DNA from: UBA10518 sp022837185
GTDB lineage: Bacteria > Desulfobacterota > Desulfobulbia > Desulfobulbales > Desulfobulbaceae
DNA: 64,000 nucleotides
NCBI GenBank assembly: GCA_034007705.1
Contig: JAVEQK010000011.1
Span: 1 to 64,000, forward strand
Reading direction: 5' to 3'
Part shown: positions 61,831 through 64,000 of the stretch, in pieces
Layout of the letters: every line of letters begins with the position of its first letter
Position numbering within the stretch: position 1 is the first letter of the stretch
Notes under the pieces: model-generated
What the model was told of the DNA's origin: nothing
Seen by the model: the letters and a program-made list of their open reading frames with translations, nothing else
Databases searched by the model: none
Translations under genes and position numbers: made by a program

Positions 61831-62307
61831 TCAGAGCAGGGCGCCCGCCTCGATTTCCAGTTTTTCGGCCTTTTTGGCCAGGGCGTCCGCCCGGTGGACG
61901 AGTTGCCGGGCCTCGCTTTCCATGACCGCCGCCCAGCGGCGGTATTTTCTTTTCACCTTGCGGATCGCGCTTCGTGAGCGCAGGTGCTGCGCTTCCTGCA
62001 GGAGGCTGACCGCATCCTCCCTGGCGGCGGCTTCCTCGGCCCGGTAGCGGGCGGCCTGCCCTTCGAGGAGCCGCCGGCTTTTTTGCGCATCCGCGGCCCG
62101 GGCTGCCTCGGGCGGCCTGGCGGGACGCTTCACCCGTTGCCGGGGAACGGGACGGATGTCCAGGATTTCGACCCCTTCGGGGGGCGGATAATCCGTGATG
62201 TTGAGGACCCCCTGCGCATCCTTCCAGGTGTAATTGTTTACCCCTGCATGACCCGCGCCATACACCAGGAGCGACAGGACGATCAGCCAGACGTATCTGC
62301 TGCGCAT
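61831..62307 (-). CDS. DUF4124 domain-containing exported protein
   Basis: A 158-residue protein with a signal peptide (LIVLSLLVYGAGHA) and an N-terminal DUF4124 segment, NNYTWKDAQGVLNITDYPP. The rest is a long basic helical region likely to form a coiled coil (RLLEGQAARYRAEEAAARED). I start at 62307, after a GGGAGGGGAG site; an ATG at 62340 overlaps the glmM stop (TGATG). It is the last gene of the ybbR-glmM run. Confidence 0.82.
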   Translation of the reverse strand: MRSRYVWLIVLSLLVYGAGHAGVNNYTWKDAQGVLNITDYPPPEGVEILDIRPVPRQRVKRPARPPEAARAADAQKSRRLLEGQAARYRAEEAAAREDAVSLLQEAQHLRSRSAIRKVKRKYRRWAAVMESEARQLVHRADALAKKAEKLEIEAGALL

Positions 62308-62339
62308 GCTCTTCTCCCCTCCCTTGGCTGAATCCGGCA

Positions 62340-63704
62340 TCAGCTTTTATCGGCCCTTCTGATCACATCACAGAGGTCAAGGGCCAGGGAGCCGATCTCC
62401 TTGTCGTCTTCACCCTCGACCATGATCCGGATTACCGGCTCGGTGCCCGAGGGCCGTACCAGTATCCTGCCCCGGCTGCCGAGTTTCCGTTCGGCCCTGG
62501 CCAGGGCCTGGGGAAAGCCCTGGATCTGATCCGGGGCAACCTGGGCGGACATGCGGACGTTTTCCAGGACCTGGGGATACGCCGTCATGATTTTGCTCAA
62601 CTCGGACAGGGGCCTGTTTCTCTTGATCATCACTGCCAGGAGCTGCAGGGCCGCCAGGGTCCCGTCTCCCGTGGTGTTGTGGTCGAGGAAGATCAGATGA
62701 CCGGACTGCTCGCCGCCGAAATTGTACCCCTTGCTCCGCATGGCTTCAACGACGTACCGGTCGCCGACCCTGGTGCGGACCAGCTTGCCCCCCATTTTTC
62801 CCATCGCCTCTTCCAGGCCCATGTTGCTCATCACCGTGGCCACGAGCGTTTTTTTCCTGAGCTTGCGGCCGGCAAGCAGCTCCCTGGCGCAGATGGCCAT
62901 GATGTGGTCGCCGTCCACGATCCGGCCCCGTTCATCGCAGACAATGAGCCGGTCCCCGTCGCCGTCCAGGGCAAGCCCTATGTCGGCGCCGACCTCTTTG
63001 ACCTTGGCGGCAATGACTTCGGGATGCAGGGCGCCGCAGCGGGAGTTGATATTCTTGCCGTCCGGATCGACCCCGATGGCGGTGACCCTGGCGCCCAGTT
63101 CGGCAAAAACATGGGGGGCCACCTTGTATGTTGCCCCGTGGGCGCAGTCAAGCACGATGTGGAAATCGTCCAGGGTGTATTTGCGCGGGAACGTATTCTT
63201 TAAGAAGACAATGTAGCGGCCCTTGGAGTCATCGATGCGTGCCGCTTTGCCCACTTCGTCGGCCACCGGCCGCAAGGCCTCCATTTTCTGGGAAAAGATC
63301 AGTTCCTCGATTTCCGCTTCCATGTCGTCCGGCAGCTTGAAGCCGTCGCCGGAGAATATCTTGATGCCGTTGTCCTGGAAGGGGTTATGGGAGGCGGAGA
63401 TCACCACGCCCGCATCGGCCCGCATGGAGGTGGTGATAAAGGCGATGCCGGGCGTCGGCAGCGGGCCCACCAGCAGGACGTTGACTCCCATGGAGCAAAT
63501 ACCGGCGGCCAGGGCGTTTTCGATCATATAGCCCGACAGGCGGGTGTCCTTGCCGATGACGATATGATGGTCCCTGCTCTGGTTTTTCACCAGGAAGGCG
63601 ATGGCCCGGCCGATCTGCATGGCGATTTCGGTGGTCATCGGATGGATGTTGGCAATGCCCCGGACCCCGTCGGTCCCGAACAGTTTTCGTGATCCTGTAT
63701 TCAT
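62340..63704 (-). CDS. glmM: phosphoglucosamine mutase
   Basis: Converts glucosamine-6-P to glucosamine-1-P for peptidoglycan and LPS. The 454 residues start RKLFGTDGVRGIAN. The phosphoserine is Ser105 in VISASHNP. The metal loop is DGDGDRL and the sugar loop GGEQSGH; the phosphate loop RPSGTEPVIRIMVEG is near the end. Linked to the YbbR/CdaR-like gene upstream, the classic cdaA-cdaR-glmM order. Confidence 0.97.
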   Translation of the reverse strand: MNTGSRKLFGTDGVRGIANIHPMTTEIAMQIGRAIAFLVKNQSRDHHIVIGKDTRLSGYMIENALAAGICSMGVNVLLVGPLPTPGIAFITTSMRADAGVVISASHNPFQDNGIKIFSGDGFKLPDDMEAEIEELIFSQKMEALRPVADEVGKAARIDDSKGRYIVFLKNTFPRKYTLDDFHIVLDCAHGATYKVAPHVFAELGARVTAIGVDPDGKNINSRCGALHPEVIAAKVKEVGADIGLALDGDGDRLIVCDERGRIVDGDHIMAICARELLAGRKLRKKTLVATVMSNMGLEEAMGKMGGKLVRTRVGDRYVVEAMRSKGYNFGGEQSGHLIFLDHNTTGDGTLAALQLLAVMIKRNRPLSELSKIMTAYPQVLENVRMSAQVAPDQIQGFPQALARAERKLGSRGRILVRPSGTEPVIRIMVEGEDDKEIGSLALDLCDVIRRADKS

Positions 63705-63747
63705 GGCGGTCGACTCTGTGCAGATGATTGATGGATGCTGCGCCTTG

Positions 63748-64000
63748 CTATTCTTCCAGGTCTTTCGGACCGTCAGCAGCGGTGACGACCACTTCCGGAG
63801 GCTTGACCTCGATGATTTTCACCGGATCGTGGCCGGGAACGGCGACGCCGGTGACGTTCACCTTTACCGTTTGCGGCCATTCCCCGTCTTTTACGGATGC
63901 CGAGGCGCGGAAGAGCATGGAAAGCTCCGGTGTTTCCTTGATCAGGTTGACCGGAATGGCGGCCCTGACCGTTACCGAGTCCGGCTTGACGGCAACCGGC
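63748..64000 (-). CDS. YbbR/CdaR-like protein (partial, 3' end)
   Basis: Only the last ~83 codons are inside the window; the frame runs off the right edge. The sequence has the repeated YbbR beta-strand pattern, VKPDSVTVRAAIPVNLI, ...QTVKVNVTGVAVPGH and VKIIEVKPPEVVVTA. The stop TAG is at 63748-63750. Placement upstream of glmM fits the cdaA-ybbR-glmM locus, where YbbR/CdaR controls the membrane diadenylate cyclase. The cyclase gene itself should lie beyond 64000. Confidence 0.75.
   Translation of the reverse strand, partial: PVAVKPDSVTVRAAIPVNLIKETPELSMLFRASASVKDGEWPQTVKVNVTGVAVPGHDPVKIIEVKPPEVVVTAADGPKDLEE

Overview
This 64 kb window is chromosomal DNA from a GC-rich, Gram-negative anaerobe. 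The best fit is the Desulfobacterota/former Deltaproteobacteria, possibly Desulfobulbales or Desulfuromonadia. The assignment rests on OmcS-type multihaem cytochromes, a selenocysteine peroxiredoxin beside selB, an mpl/glmM/YbbR cell-wall set and the outer-membrane lipoproteins; it is inference from gene content, not a phylogeny. No rRNA, tRNA or CRISPR array was found.

Layout. 1-4490: an AAA/DUF4143 ATPase and a membrane-fused spermidine synthase-like protein, separated by repeat-rich spacers. 4496-14613: a co-directional block that looks like an extracellular electron-transfer locus. It holds an HTH/zinc-ribbon regulator, an NHL-type propeller protein, two hexahaem OmcS/OmcT-like cytochromes, a beta-propeller lipoprotein, a large outer-membrane barrel candidate and two CsgG/LpoB-like lipoproteins. 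14700-15970: an IS110-family element with a structured upstream region that may encode a bridge RNA, flanked by dispersed repeats. 16037-27840, minus strand: gpmI, rsfS, topB, an alpha/beta hydrolase, a DAC-like (DACNV) protein and an RND efflux operon with its TetR regulator and paired operator-like palindromes. 27840-29200: a repeat depot and a small cysteine-repeat protein. 29203-38799, minus strand: a PAS histidine kinase, a CarS-metallophosphoesterase fusion, dnaE, a pentapeptide-repeat lipoprotein, a TIM-barrel protein and an M18 aminopeptidase.

39043-48214, mostly plus strand: a queuosine-tRNA mannosyltransferase-like enzyme, shikimate kinase, small exported proteins, mpl, an orphan HPt protein, tilS, a dsbB-dsbA pair and a peroxiredoxin whose active-site residue is encoded by an in-frame TGA with a SECIS-like hairpin. 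selB lies immediately downstream on the other strand, so reader and user of selenocysteine are neighbours. 50412-54643: an MBL hydrolase, an Mrp-type Fe-S carrier ATPase and a hybrid histidine kinase split by an in-frame TAG. 54709-64000: a YkgJ-type cysteine-cluster protein, hsp20-lon-ftsY, a TerB-DnaJ membrane protein, an aminotransferase, a DUF4124 protein, glmM and the end of a YbbR/CdaR-like gene (c-di-AMP locus synteny).

The most notable items are the OmcS-like cytochrome locus, the selenoprotein peroxiredoxin/selB pair, the amber-interrupted kinase, the small duplicated-cysteine protein, the CarS-phosphoesterase fusion and the IS110 upstream RNA region.
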